From an uncultured Porphyromonas sp. (GTDB lineage: Bacteria > Bacteroidota > Bacteroidia > Bacteroidales > Porphyromonadaceae): 50,448 bases of DNA. Within the stretch, counting starts at the first letter, position 1. Each line of letters opens with the position of its first letter. This document shows positions 7,221-16,600 of this stretch, piece after piece. Both the position numbers and the translations under genes were made by a program. Location: the NCBI RefSeq assembly GCF_947254915.1, contig NZ_CAMYEZ010000002.1, positions 1-50,448 of the forward strand. The letters are read 5' to 3'. Below the pieces are notes generated by a model. The model saw nothing but the letters and a program-made list of their open reading frames with translations, was not told where the DNA came from and did not search any database.

Positions 7221-8246
7221 ATGCCCCCCAGACCCACCAAGAATATCCGCAAAGCTCCCCAGCGTGAGCGTATCTACAGCTTCACAGCGACAGAGCCTGG
7301 CGCACTCCTTGAGCTACTCTTCCAGCTACTTCCACAGTTAAGTCGCACGACGGTCAAGCAGTTCCTACGCAATCGTTGCGTCTTGCTGGCTGGGGTGACG
7401 ACCACACAGTTTGACACACCCGTTGCCATCGGAGATTCCATAGAGATTTACAATATAGGTACCGCCGAGGAGCTACAGCACCCACTCATTGAGGAGCTCT
7501 ACCGTGACGAGCAGTTCATCGTCCTGCACAAGCGCCCAGGCATCCCCACCATCTCCGTGGGAGGCGCTAGCAAGAGCAGCCTCTTTCAGGTAGTGACGCA
7601 TCATCTTAAGAAGGTCAATTCCAACGAGAAGATCTTCCTCCTAAACCGTCTTGATCGAGACACCGAAGGAATCATCATCGTAGCGCGCGATCGACAGCTA
7701 CAGCAAGACCTACTAGCCGAATGGCGTAGCTTCGTCCTCTCCAACAGCTTCGAGGCGGTCGTCCTTGGTACTCTCGACACCAGCAGTGGAGAGCTAACGA
7801 CCCGCCCTACGAAGGATAAGAAGAGAGGCTCGGACAAGCGTCGCTCCTCCGCCTCATCTAGTAAAGATAAGAAGCCTGCCACCTTTAGAGCTAGCTACGA
7901 AGTACTCTCCACTGGTCCTTACATCACGAGAGTCAGTCTCTCCCTACTCACACGCAATAACAGTATTCGCTCCACGCTCGCCAGCATAGGGCACCCGCTC
8001 CTCGGGGATCACCGAGCCAGCGACTCCATCGCTCCAGACCTCAGCAAGTACCTAGCGCTAAGAGCCACCGAGCTAACCATCTTCCACCCCATCAAGCAAC
8101 AGATGATGCTGTTTACCATAGAGACTCCCCTTGTCAACCTAGATAGGATCGCCCAAACACGTCTCACTGTCGCCCAAAAGGAGGCTCTCGTCTTAGAAGA
8201 GACCGTATCACATCAAGAGAAAAAGCAACCTCATAAACACCTATAA
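7221..8246 (+). CDS. RluA-family pseudouridine synthase with S4 domain
   Basis: A 341-residue RNA pseudouridine synthase. An S4-like RNA-binding region (about residues 42-80) precedes the RluA catalytic domain. The active-site motif reads NRLDRDTEGIIIVA with the catalytic aspartate at Asp145; the usual His before RLD is Asn here. A basic, Ser/Lys-rich insertion lies at about residues 190-217 (DKKRGSDKRRSSASSSKDKK), splitting the catalytic domain. The C-terminal GHPLLGDHRA motif is kept. The target RNA cannot be told from sequence. It starts 9 bp after the upstream membrane-protein gene, and dsbD follows after 21 bp. Confidence 0.85.
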   Translation: MPPRPTKNIRKAPQRERIYSFTATEPGALLELLFQLLPQLSRTTVKQFLRNRCVLLAGVTTTQFDTPVAIGDSIEIYNIGTAEELQHPLIEELYRDEQFIVLHKRPGIPTISVGGASKSSLFQVVTHHLKKVNSNEKIFLLNRLDRDTEGIIIVARDRQLQQDLLAEWRSFVLSNSFEAVVLGTLDTSSGELTTRPTKDKKRGSDKRRSSASSSKDKKPATFRASYEVLSTGPYITRVSLSLLTRNNSIRSTLASIGHPLLGDHRASDSIAPDLSKYLALRATELTIFHPIKQQMMLFTIETPLVNLDRIAQTRLTVAQKEALVLEETVSHQEKKQPHKHL

Positions 8247-8267
8247 ACCAGCATCAAACAAAAGGTT

Positions 8268-10340
8268 ATGAAGCAATGTATCACGTATTTAACCCTACTC
8301 TTTAGCATTCTCTTTGCCACAGGCTCCACCCTCGTTGCACAGATGGGAGGAATGGTCAACCCCGTCAAGTTTTCGCAACAGATTACCGATGACGGCAAGA
8401 AGATAGTCACAGTCTCCATCACCGCCCGCATCAACAGCGGATGGCACCTCTATGATCAGAACCTACCCAAGGGCGGACCCGTTCCGCTCTCGTTTCATAC
8501 GGACAAGCTCGTCGGTGCTAAGGCTCTCGGAGGCTTCAAGGCAAACAAACAGCCCAAAAGCTACATCGATGACATCTTCAATATAGAGGTTCGCGAGTTT
8601 GAGGGTAGCGTCACTTTCTCCCAGCGACTTGAGATAACCGATGCCAAAGCCTTTGCTTATGAAGGCTACCTCAAGGGGCAGGCTTGCCAAGACAACTGCG
8701 TGCAGGTAGACTACGACTTCAACTTTAGCTCCAAGCAGCTCTCCAAGGCACTGCTCGCCCTGACAGCGGCCATCCCATCGGAGGAAACGACTACCACAGA
8801 GGCAGAGACCGATAGTACCGAGACGACAGCACTTGCAGTAACCGACACGCTCTCCGCTGGAGCCACTGGGGAGAGCATCTCAGAGGCAAGCTACTGGGCG
8901 CCCGTTGTGGAGCAGCTCAAAGATTACGGAGATAGTAACCAAAAGCAGTCCAACGCGAGTCTTCTGTACATCTTCATCTACGGCTTCCTCGGTGGACTCA
9001 TTGCTCTGATCACGCCCTGCGTATGGCCTATGATCCCGATGACAGTGAGCTTCTTCCTCAAGCGCACCAAGTCTCGCAAGGCAGCTATACGAGATGCGAT
9101 GATCTACGGACTCTCTATCATCGTCATATACGTAGCTCTAGGTCTGATCATCACGGGTATCTACGGAGCTAACAAGCTAAACGATCTAGCGACCAATGCT
9201 GTCTTTAACATCATCTTCTTCCTTATACTCGTTCTCTTTGCCGTCTCCTTCTTTGGCGCCTTCGAGCTAGTCCTACCGTCTAAGTGGACCAACAAGATGG
9301 ACTCCAAGGCAGACAGCACCACGGGTCTACTCTCCATCTTCTTCATGGCGTTTACCCTAGTGTTGGTATCCTTCTCCTGTACAGGTCCTATCATCGGTAC
9401 CCTACTCGTACAGGCTGGCACCTCAGGCGAGGTTATTGCGCCCGCCATCGGCATGGTAGGCTTTGCGCTAGCACTGGCACTACCCTTCTCGCTCTTTGCC
9501 ATCTTCCCCAACATGCTACAAAACATGCCGAAGAGTGGAGGCTGGCTCAACTCAGTCAAGGTGGTTCTAGGCTTCCTCGAGCTAGCGCTCTCGCTCAAGT
9601 TCCTCTCCGTCGCTGACCTCGCTTACGGCTGGGGCATCCTAGACCGTGAGACATTCCTCGCACTCTGGATCATCATCTTCGCACTGCTAGGCTTCTATCT
9701 CCTCGGCAAGATACGCCTACCGCACGATACGCCACTGGAGAAGGTTAGTGTCTCTCGTCTCTTCCTAGCAATCATCTCCCTGGCCTTCTCCGTCTATATG
9801 ATTCCTGGTCTGTGGGGAGCTCCGCTCAAGTCTATTACCGCCTTTGCTCCGCCACTCTACACGCAAGACTTCAACCTATACGACGGCGAGGTACATGCTC
9901 AGTTTGACGACTTTGACGCTGGTATGCGCTACGCTCAGGAGAGTGGCAAGCCTGTGCTACTAGACTTCTCAGGCTTCGGCTGTGTCAACTGCCGTGAGAT
10001 GGAAAACTCCGTCTGGATCGATCCAACCGTCAAGGGGCTCCTCGAAAATGACTACATCCTCATCACCCTCATGGTTGATGACAAGACCGCTCTGCCTAAG
10101 GTCATTGAGGTAGAGGAAAACGGCTCCATCAAGAAGCTTCGCACCGTCGGTGATAAGTGGAGCTACCTACAGCGTAGTAAGTTTGCCGCCAATGCACAGC
10201 CATACTACATCGCCATTGATCCTGCGGGCAATCCTCTGAGCCCCTCATATGCCCATGACACCGATATCAGTAAGTATATCGACTTCCTCAAGGGTGGACT
10301 CAAGGAGTATGAAGCTCGTCAGAAGCAGTCTGCACAGTAG
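8268..10340 (+). CDS. dsbD: thiol:disulfide interchange protein DsbD
   Basis: A 690-residue DsbD, which carries electrons from cytoplasmic thioredoxin across the inner membrane to periplasmic thiol proteins. A signal peptide precedes the alpha domain, with its cysteine pair in ACQDNC (Cys140, Cys144). A Thr/Glu/Ser-rich linker follows (about residues 165-215). The membrane domain (about 225-525) keeps the key cysteines in TPCVWPMIP and SFSCTGP. The C-terminal thioredoxin-like domain carries CVNC (Cys572, Cys575). All three redox pairs are intact. The gene ends the operon and is followed by a strong hairpin. Confidence 0.93.
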   Translation: MKQCITYLTLLFSILFATGSTLVAQMGGMVNPVKFSQQITDDGKKIVTVSITARINSGWHLYDQNLPKGGPVPLSFHTDKLVGAKALGGFKANKQPKSYIDDIFNIEVREFEGSVTFSQRLEITDAKAFAYEGYLKGQACQDNCVQVDYDFNFSSKQLSKALLALTAAIPSEETTTTEAETDSTETTALAVTDTLSAGATGESISEASYWAPVVEQLKDYGDSNQKQSNASLLYIFIYGFLGGLIALITPCVWPMIPMTVSFFLKRTKSRKAAIRDAMIYGLSIIVIYVALGLIITGIYGANKLNDLATNAVFNIIFFLILVLFAVSFFGAFELVLPSKWTNKMDSKADSTTGLLSIFFMAFTLVLVSFSCTGPIIGTLLVQAGTSGEVIAPAIGMVGFALALALPFSLFAIFPNMLQNMPKSGGWLNSVKVVLGFLELALSLKFLSVADLAYGWGILDRETFLALWIIIFALLGFYLLGKIRLPHDTPLEKVSVSRLFLAIISLAFSVYMIPGLWGAPLKSITAFAPPLYTQDFNLYDGEVHAQFDDFDAGMRYAQESGKPVLLDFSGFGCVNCREMENSVWIDPTVKGLLENDYILITLMVDDKTALPKVIEVEENGSIKKLRTVGDKWSYLQRSKFAANAQPYYIAIDPAGNPLSPSYAHDTDISKYIDFLKGGLKEYEARQKQSAQ

Positions 10341-10361
10341 TCAGCTTACATAGTTACTTAG

Positions 10362-10397
10362 AGAGAGTCTCTGCCACTCAGATGGTAGAGACTCTCT
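10362..10397 (+). terminator. hairpin after dsbD
   Basis: A 15-bp stem with one wobble pair (10362-10376 with 10383-10397) and a 6-base loop, followed by an A/T-rich stretch without a long U run. It lies 21 bp after the dsbD stop and probably ends this transcript. Confidence 0.7.
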
Positions 10398-10442
10398 TAT
10401 ATTATAGTCTGGCAAGCGAGTTATTTTACCTAGGTTAAGGTA

Positions 10443-10473
10443 TTGACTGGCGCAAAGATAGCACCTACCTTTG
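10443..10473 (+). promoter_or_regulatory. promoter of the flavodoxin gene
   Basis: TTG at 10443-10445 and TACCTTTG at 10466-10473 are 20 bp apart, a close fit to the Bacteroidota -33/-7 consensus. The start codon is 34 bp downstream of the -7 box. Confidence 0.8.
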
Positions 10474-10507
10474 CAAATAGAAATACCAACATAACGTTTC
10501 AAAGCAA

Positions 10508-11008
10508 ATGAAGAAAACTGGACTATACTTCGGCTCCTCTACGGGGCACGTTGAGGGCATCGCAGACAAGGTTGCCCAGCTACTAGGGATTGACGCAGCA
10601 GACGTACACAACGTAGCTAATGCTACGCCAGAGTCAGCTATGGAGTACGATCTCCTCATCCTCGGCTCCTCTACATGGGGCTATGGCGACCTGCAGGACG
10701 ACTGGGAGGGCTTCCTACCCAAGCTCGCTAAGCAAGATCTATCTGGCAAGCAGTTTGCCGTCTTCGGCTGTGGTGACTCAAGTAGCTACTCTGACACTTT
10801 CTGCGATGCTATGGCAGAGATCGCAGAGCAGGTCAAAGCTGCTGGTGCTACCCTCATCGGGCAGATCCCCGCTGATGGCTATAGCTACGATGCTACACGC
10901 TGTGAGGAGGACGGTCAGCTCATCGGCTGCTGTCTAGACGAAGACAACGAGAGTGATGAGACAGACGACCGTCTCGATACTTGGGTACAAGCTATCAAAA
11001 AGGCATAA
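10508..11008 (+). CDS. fldA: flavodoxin (long-chain type)
   Basis: A 166-residue flavodoxin, a soluble FMN electron carrier. The phosphate-binding loop is GSSTGHVEG near residues 9-17, with His-Val replacing the more common Asn-Thr. The strand-loop segments LLILGSSTWGYGDLQDDW and FAVFGCGDSSSYSDTFCDA are clear, and the insertion typical of long-chain flavodoxins is present. A DUF2023 gene follows after about 50 bp, an arrangement seen in several bacteria. A consensus promoter lies upstream and a long hairpin follows the pair. Confidence 0.93.
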   Translation: MKKTGLYFGSSTGHVEGIADKVAQLLGIDAADVHNVANATPESAMEYDLLILGSSTWGYGDLQDDWEGFLPKLAKQDLSGKQFAVFGCGDSSSYSDTFCDAMAEIAEQVKAAGATLIGQIPADGYSYDATRCEEDGQLIGCCLDEDNESDETDDRLDTWVQAIKKA

Positions 11009-11062
11009 CGCACGTAAGCGAGCCTCTTTCATAATTCTTTTTTTTCTGTTAGTTAAGTGTGT

Positions 11063-11422
11063 ATGTCGACCGAGTGGGTGATGCTGAGTGACAAGGTTTA
11101 CGAGTTTCAGAAAGGAATACGTCCTCTGTTTCTCTGCACTGTAAGCAGAGAAGTGGCACCTCTCCTGATGAGACGCTTGGAGCGTGCTGGCATAGCTTAC
11201 CATCTAGAGGAGATCTCTAGTGTGTCACCGCGTGTCAATCTCTTCTTTGGCAAGGAGCTATGTATCGCCATTATCTCTGAGATGGTGAGAGGGCGGTCCT
11301 TGACGATGCTCTCGCCTGAGGAAGACTTTATCCTCGGCACCCTACTCGGCTACGACACTTGTCAGCAGTGCGAGCGCTATCAGAGACGTAAGCAAAGCGC
11401 GAGACAGGTAGTCGCTAGCTAG
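11063..11422 (+). CDS. DUF2023 family protein, flavodoxin partner
   Basis: A protein of about 119 residues resembling DUF2023, a small soluble family often encoded beside flavodoxin; its function is unknown. The core near residues 20-80 reads RPLFLCTVSREVAPLLMRR and INLFFGKELCI-like beta-alpha segments. I prefer ATG at 11063; an in-frame GTG at 11057 adds two residues, and a later ATG at 11081 is also possible. A Cys pair (CQQC) lies near the C-terminus. It follows the flavodoxin gene and precedes a terminator-like hairpin, so the two probably form one unit. Confidence 0.8.
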   Translation: MSTEWVMLSDKVYEFQKGIRPLFLCTVSREVAPLLMRRLERAGIAYHLEEISSVSPRVNLFFGKELCIAIISEMVRGRSLTMLSPEEDFILGTLLGYDTCQQCERYQRRKQSARQVVAS

Positions 11423-11448
11423 CAAAAAATCGGCGACACATAGTTAGG

Positions 11449-11510
11449 CAGTCGGATGGTATCGGAGATCTCGGAGTAGTCTGGGCGATTCGTTACCATC
11501 CGATTGTTTT
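11449..11510 (+). terminator. long hairpin after the flavodoxin/DUF2023 pair
   Basis: A 13-bp stem with one wobble pair (11449-11461 with 11494-11506) encloses 32 bases and is followed by TTTT. Its place 26 bp after the DUF2023 stop and the U run support an intrinsic terminator. Confidence 0.7.
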
Positions 11511-11525
11511 ATAGCCATATGTAGT

Positions 11526-11880
11526 TAGGGCTAACAGCCTATAGTCAACTGGTTGTTTCAAATCTCCACAGAGGAATTGAGAGTTTTCTCTGTGGAGATT
11601 TTTCATTATCCAGCGAAGAACGAAAAAATTCTTCCGAACTTTTATTTCTTTCTTCCGAAGTTTCATTTCATTCTTCCGAACTTTTATTTCGCCCCTCCGT
11701 GGAGGATTTTCATTTTCTCGGGAGATATCGGGAATTTCCTCGGGAGATATTGACATTATCGGAGATGCAGGAGTTGTTATAGCGTGAGTGTATAGTGCTA
11801 CGTAGCGATGCTCTACACATATCCACTAGACATCGTCTGGCGTAACCCCTAAAACACTGGGTTGTAATGCGTCACTCCTG
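11526..11880 (+). mobile_element. MITE-like TIR element, copy 2 (older, no target duplication seen)
   Basis: The right end TAATGCGTCACTCCTG (11865-11880) is recognisable. The left end AGGGCTAACAGCCTATA (11527-11543) is a degenerate match to CAGGGCTGACGCATTATA. Between them the array runs from about 11553 to 11760, with CTTCCGAAG-type cores and two consecutive CTCGGGAGATAT units 22 bp apart. The tail domain contains GCTACGTAGC (11797-11806), shared with copy 1. A perfect 14-bp inverted repeat at 11560-11573/11588-11601 lies inside the array. No 8-bp flanking repeat was found. Confidence 0.6.
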
Positions 11881-11898
11881 TGGGGCTAGCCAATAGGA

Positions 11899-11929
11899 GT
11901 TGCGCCAATCGCTATTTTCAGTACTTTTG
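11899..11929 (+). promoter_or_regulatory. promoter of the beta-helix lipoprotein gene
   Basis: GTTG (11899-11902) and TACTTTTG (11922-11929) are 19 bp apart, a consensus Bacteroidota promoter. The right end of the copy 2 element lies 41 bp before the -7 box. Confidence 0.75.
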
Positions 11930-12010
11930 CTAAGAGAAGTATGCCCCGCAATGGGCTCGGTGACCAAGAAGTTGCTTTGCTCCATACTTTCCATACCTGA
12001 TTAACACTCA

Positions 12011-13537
12011 ATGAACGAAATAAGAAGATTCATCAGAGCTCTGTCACAACTGACTAGCATAGCACTCTGCGTAGCTCTCTTGCTGGTGGCATGCGTGCGA
12101 TCACCCTGGCAGTATGACCGCTCGGAGGGTAGCCAGCCCCACCTCTCCGTTGACACGATACGACTGGACACGCTCTACAGCGCACTCTCCTCGGCGACTC
12201 ACGTGGCGATGATCTATAACCCGCACGACCATCCGCTACTCCTTGATGAGGTGTCACTCCTGAGCGGTGGCAATAAGGGGTACCGCATCAACGTGGACGG
12301 ACGTAGTGGCTCGGAGATACGAGATGTGACGCTGCCACCGCGTGATAGTATCTTTGTCTTTGTGGAGGCGACCTTTGTGGCTGGGGACTCAGACCTTCCG
12401 ACGCTAGTGACCGATTCGCTTCTGTGGCGCTGCAATGGGATCACACACTATACGCGCATTGAGGGTTATCGGCAAAATGTCTTTACCCTACCCGCCAACT
12501 GTCACATAGCAAAGGACACCCTCTGGCGTAGCGAGCGTCCTTACCTAATAACCGATAGCATCACGATAGAGCCAGGCGCACGGCTAACGATTGCCGAAGG
12601 GGGGCACCTGTTACTACCTCAAGGAGGGCGGATCATCGTACGAGGAGCCTTCACTCTAGCGGGCTCAGCGACCAATCCTATCCTCATAGAAGGGATCCGA
12701 CGAGACAATCTCACGACAGATGTCTCCTATCGCTTGCTACCGAATCAGTGGGACTACATACAGTTTACGGCAGAGAGCCAGGGCAATGAGATACGCTATA
12801 CGACCATTCGCAATGGACGAGAGGGGATAACCTTTGCCCCTGGAAATGATCCTCTAGCGAAGCGGCTACTCCTAGAGTCAAGTACCATTACCAATATGGG
12901 CGGAGATGGCTTGACCCTCGCAGGGGGTAGCTATATGCTACGAAACAGCGAACTAAGCAATGTGGGTGGCTCCTGCCTATCCATACAAAAAGCTACCGTA
13001 CAGGCAGAGCAGATGACGGTGGTGTGCGACTACCTATTTGACCACAGGCGCAGCCCTGTACTCTATGTAGGTAAGGAGGGTAAGCTACAGATGATCAATA
13101 GTATCGTGGATGGTAGGCAAACTATTGCTCTACAGAGCGATACGCTACGTCGCTCAGGCGAACTAGCGTGGCACCCCTCGGCTCAGGCGCAGCTGGATCT
13201 GCAGCATTGCTACCTACGGCTGGAGCAGGACTCTATCGCAGCTAAGCGACTCGTGGAGAAGCTTTTCCCTACTTGTCATCGAGCTACTGCCCCCTTTGTG
13301 GATAGCTACTGGATGCTGGGCAAGGATTACAAGGATCGTAGCAATAGACAGGCTAAGTATCACTTCCACTTTGACTTTCACCCTGTAGAAACGGCTGGTC
13401 TGCAAGAGCTTTCGCCTTTAGCTCCTACTGCGTGCGCCCTAGATCGTACGGGTCTGCCACGACGCAAGAATAAGCTGGGAGGCTATACCATAGGAGCCTA
13501 CGAAGCTATCGCTCCGCCAAAGGAGAAGAAGCCGTAA
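12011..13537 (+). CDS. lipoprotein with predicted parallel beta-helix
   Basis: A 508-residue lipoprotein; the signal peptide ends in LLLVAC with lipidation at Cys28. Residues 40-150 look like an Ig-like or LTD-type beta domain (SVDTIRLDTLYS, NPHDHPLLLDEVSL). From about residue 180 short repeating strands (GARLTIAEGGHLLLPQGGRI, NEIRYTTIRNGREGI, LLESSTITNMGGDGL) suggest a right-handed parallel beta-helix. I recognise the general type as a common Bacteroidota surface or periplasmic lipoprotein of unknown function. It has its own promoter and is followed after 140 bp by tamB. Confidence 0.7.
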   Translation: MNEIRRFIRALSQLTSIALCVALLLVACVRSPWQYDRSEGSQPHLSVDTIRLDTLYSALSSATHVAMIYNPHDHPLLLDEVSLLSGGNKGYRINVDGRSGSEIRDVTLPPRDSIFVFVEATFVAGDSDLPTLVTDSLLWRCNGITHYTRIEGYRQNVFTLPANCHIAKDTLWRSERPYLITDSITIEPGARLTIAEGGHLLLPQGGRIIVRGAFTLAGSATNPILIEGIRRDNLTTDVSYRLLPNQWDYIQFTAESQGNEIRYTTIRNGREGITFAPGNDPLAKRLLLESSTITNMGGDGLTLAGGSYMLRNSELSNVGGSCLSIQKATVQAEQMTVVCDYLFDHRRSPVLYVGKEGKLQMINSIVDGRQTIALQSDTLRRSGELAWHPSAQAQLDLQHCYLRLEQDSIAAKRLVEKLFPTCHRATAPFVDSYWMLGKDYKDRSNRQAKYHFHFDFHPVETAGLQELSPLAPTACALDRTGLPRRKNKLGGYTIGAYEAIAPPKEKKP

Positions 13538-13577
13538 CTCCATCGACAAGAAGCATAAGATCTTGGCGCTAAATTCG

Positions 13578-13585
13578 TATCTTTG
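13578..13585 (+). promoter_or_regulatory. -7 promoter box for tamB-tamL
   Basis: TATCTTTG matches TAnnTTTG and lies 91 bp before the tamB start. No -33 TTG at standard spacing was found. The leader contains the inverted repeat CCGAGGG-C-CCCTCGG at 13634-13648. Confidence 0.5.
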
Positions 13586-13676
13586 TACGCATTTAGCCGT
13601 TTCGCCTTAGGGATACTCCGCTCAGAGCTCACACCGAGGGCCCCTCGGCTTACTCAGATGGCTCCAAACCTACTTC

Positions 13677-16600
13677 ATGAACCCCGTACGAAGACGTCGT
13701 AAACTCTTTTGGATCCTACTCCTCACCCCACTGACAGTACTACTGCTACTGATAGGATCAATCTACCTACCTAGTGTACAGCGCTGGGCAGTAGGACGTC
13801 TCATCCATACGCTTGAGGAGCAGACAGGGTGGAAGATTACAGTCGAGGAGATGCGCATTAGCTTTCCTCTGCGAGTGCAGGTCGACAAACTGCTCGCTAC
13901 GGAGCAGGGGGATACGGTTATTTGGGTCAATGAACTTCGCACCAGTCTGCCTCTGATGCCTCTCTTTAACAAGCGTATAGAGGTTCCTCAACTGAATCTA
14001 CGAGATGCGCTCGTGGCGATGCCTCTAGATAGTCTCAACCGTAGTCGCATCGATGCCCGCTTGGGCAATATGGAGGCGGGACATGTGCAGGTAGACTTAA
14101 GCTCGATGGATATTGATATCGCTGCGGTCTCCCTAGCAGACGGGTTCTTTGCTTATACCCAGACTGATACGACCGAGACGAGCGAGCCTGGACCGCCTAT
14201 GAGCATCAATATCAATCGGGTGGATCTTACACGCTTTGCTAGTTACATACACCTCTATCCTTCGGGCGTACACACAGATGCGGTGATAGATCGTGGCGCT
14301 GTTGACAAGGTGATGGTAGAGATACCAGACTTTAACCTACTCGTAGAGCATATCAATGTAGACCTGACTAGGGCAAGCTATGCAACAGATACAGCCAAGG
14401 TACGACTTCCCTACGTGGACTACAGTCATATGTCTTACCACGATGCGCATGCCGATATAGATGGGCTCTCCATCAATAGTAAGGGGCTGGTGCAGATGGA
14501 CATTAACCAGTTGAGTCTACGTGAGCAGTGTGGAGCTCAGCTGGAGCACTTCCAGGGGTACTTCAAGCTTGAGGACAAAGTGGTCAACATGCGCAACTTC
14601 ATGCTCGCTACCCCTAAGAGCCAGCTGACGGGGGATCTGATTCTTCCCCTAAGTCTCTTCTCGGGCGATGAGGAGGCTATCGTCACGGCCGAACTCAAGG
14701 GTACCTTAGCTCCGCAAGACCTATACTACTACACACGCATTAGTCTGGACAGTATGCTCTATAGCCCTGGCGGTCACAAGCAGCTGGCCGATGTACCGCT
14801 GTCCGTAGACTTGCGTTCGCGAGGTTCGCTGAGTGCCCTGGAGATATACAATCTAGAGTTGCGACAAGAGGGCTTCATCGCACTCACGGCCAGTGGCACA
14901 GCCACGCACATCCTTGACGAACACAAGCGCACAGCCTCCCTGCGAAGTAGCATACAGACAGGCCCTGCCGCTAAGCTACTCCTAGCCATGGCTGGGATAG
15001 ACAAAGCGTCAGGATCTGTGACACTACCAGCGAAGATGGACCTTGACCTAGATGGTACGCTCCACGGCGACCAGATTACAGCGGATCTGCATCTTGGCAC
15101 ACCTAGAGGTTCGCTCACGCTCAACGGTCTGTACGCCCTGCGTCAGCAACGCTATAAGCTGGACGGTCACCTTAACGGACTTGATGTCGCTCAGTTTATG
15201 CCTCGTGACTCCATCGGAGTAATCTCTGGGTCAATCAAAGCAGACGGCGCAGGCTTTTCTCTAAAGACTAGAAACAAGAATGGACTCGTCGCAGTAGCCC
15301 TAGACGAAGTCAACTATAAGAACTATAAGCTCCGCAACCTCTCGCTCGACGGCTTCCTACGAGGGGACTCCGTGTCTGTCTCTCTGCAGTCGTACGATCC
15401 CTCGGCACAGTTATCTGGGGATATTGCGGGGACACTCATCACGGCTGGAAAGCTTCCCTCCTTCGGAGGTAAGATAGACCTAGATGTCTCTCACCTTGAC
15501 CTCCAAGCTCTAGGACTAAGCGATAGCATTATGGAGGGGCGCATGAGACTTACGGCAGATCTCTATAGCGACTTTGCCGAGACCCACATGGTGGATGGAC
15601 AATTGTCTGGTCTGCACCTAGCTGTCGGCTCACAGCGAATAGATAACGAGCAGATTGACCTGCGTCTAGCTAGTGATACGTCGCAAGTGATAGCACAGTT
15701 AGGAGCCAGCGACATAGACTTGAGCGTCACAACGCAGGAGGGACTAAACAAACTCTTGGCTTCTATATCTGGACTCTCCAAGTGGGCGGGAGAATACCAA
15801 TTTGACAAGCCACGTCTGACCGCCTACAGCGACCTAATCAGCGTCCTGCCCAATGCTCAGATAGCACTGCACATGGGATCGCGTCACCCGCTCCGCTCAC
15901 TACTGGAGAAGTACAATGTATCCGTAGAGTCTCTTGACGCTGATCTGCTGACCAGTCCTAATCTAGGGATCAATGGACGCATCGAGCTGCACCAGCTACA
16001 GTACGACACGATACAGTGTGACAACGCACTCCTCCAGCTGACGACGCTCTCTCCGAGTCGCCCCATACTCCTAGATCATCTAACCCACGTGAGCCAGCAA
16101 TTGCCCTCCGAGGCTATGCGTCCACTGCTTCTGTCAGACCTCTCCGATCAGTTTAGCTCTGACGATCTTACCCAGCGATACGTACACCCATTGCTACAGA
16201 TAGATCTCAGCCTTGATGGTGAGCGACAGGACAAGCGTCCACCGTACAAGATCATCGGATCGGCTCAGACGGACCTTGTAGCTATGAATCTTGACTTTGA
16301 CTGGCTACGTGATCACGAGCTGTACTATAGCTTGGGTGCTAGCGGGTATTACAATGCGCAGGGCTTTGGCGTGAGCTTATCCAACAAGGATATCTACCTT
16401 GCTGGCGAGCGACTCCGTGCGAATGAGGACAATGCGCTCTTCTACTTCCATAAGGACAACCAGATCTTTGCCAATCTCGAGCTAACGAATCCGCACGGCG
16501 CCAAGCTCTCTATCCACAGCGATCTAGACGAGCCGAGCAATGTACAGAGCTTGCTCTGCAACGTACAGCGACTAGAGCTGAGCGACCTGGCACGCATCCT

